64,000 bases of DNA from contig OY987267.1 in assembly GCA_963920665.1 (NCBI GenBank), positions 26,908,001 to 26,972,000 of the forward strand, given 5' to 3'. Positions 63,792-64,000 of the stretch are shown in pieces. Position 1 is the stretch's first letter; the number at the start of each line of letters is the position of its first letter. The DNA comes from Straminergon stramineum. Lineage: Eukaryota; Streptophyta; Bryopsida; Hypnales; Calliergonaceae. Position numbers and translations under genes: made by a program. A model generated the notes under the pieces. That model worked only from the letters and a program-made list of their open reading frames with translations. It made no database searches and was not told where the DNA came from.

Positions 63792-64000
63792 CATTGTAAA
63801 TTTTGCACTAAATTTTGGCTCAAATCCTTTCTTGTATACTCTTCTGTGCAATCATCAAATGTATCAAATCACTTTCATGCAAAGCCCATGAAAGTGACCA
63901 TAGTAGTGAGAATATCACAGAATGTAACATTAAGTGTTTGCACACAATAGTGACCTGAAATAGAATTAGGTGGATTACCAGTGCAAAAATATAATCAAGC

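Overview
This window is plant nuclear DNA: four intron-containing genes with GT-AG introns sit in a large AT-rich, transposon-filled background. All four proteins are of land-plant type: a plastid-type aspartate aminotransferase, a plant DUF3755 protein, a plant bridge-like lipid-transfer protein (UHRF1BP1-like, N-terminal chorein) and a GH31 alpha-xylosidase/alpha-glucosidase. Low gene density, short introns and relic non-LTR retroelements would fit a seed-free plant such as a lycophyte or bryophyte, but nothing here fixes the species.

Layout. 1-600 is AT-rich and empty. 600-5240 holds a CpG-rich leader and the DUF3755 gene (+, 1817-4446, 7 coding exons, 312 aa). 5241-12017 is repeats: a Stowaway-like MITE, a Tourist-like MITE and two 230-bp TTAA-flanked elements in inverted orientation. 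12440-15846 is the aminotransferase gene (+, 11 exons, 465 aa). 15847-32433 is nested mobile DNA: more TTAA-flanked elements, a 4.8-kb insertion with a 5-bp target duplication and a decayed gag-like ORF, a LINE relic on the minus strand whose 5' part appears inverted, and a 966-bp TTAA element with perfect terminal inverted repeats inserted in that LINE. 32434-42985 is the lipid-transfer protein gene (-, 22 coding exons, 1330 aa). 44432-55518 is again repeats (a foldback element and several full-length TTAA elements). 59230-63592 is the GH31 gene (+, 5 exons, 884 aa) with a clear TATA box.

The exon models were joined by hand. In every gene the exon lengths sum to a multiple of three, phases agree at every junction and the joined proteins have no internal stop, which is strong internal support. 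The four genes are unrelated in function (plastid amino-acid metabolism, nuclear or unknown, inter-organelle lipid transport, cell-wall xyloglucan trimming), so no operon-like logic is implied.

The most unusual feature is the density of short elements bounded by TTAA followed by CCC(C/T)T termini, at least eight reasonably complete copies of several sizes. That structure is the signature of piggyBac-type transposons and would be noteworthy in a plant genome. No transposase for them is visible here.
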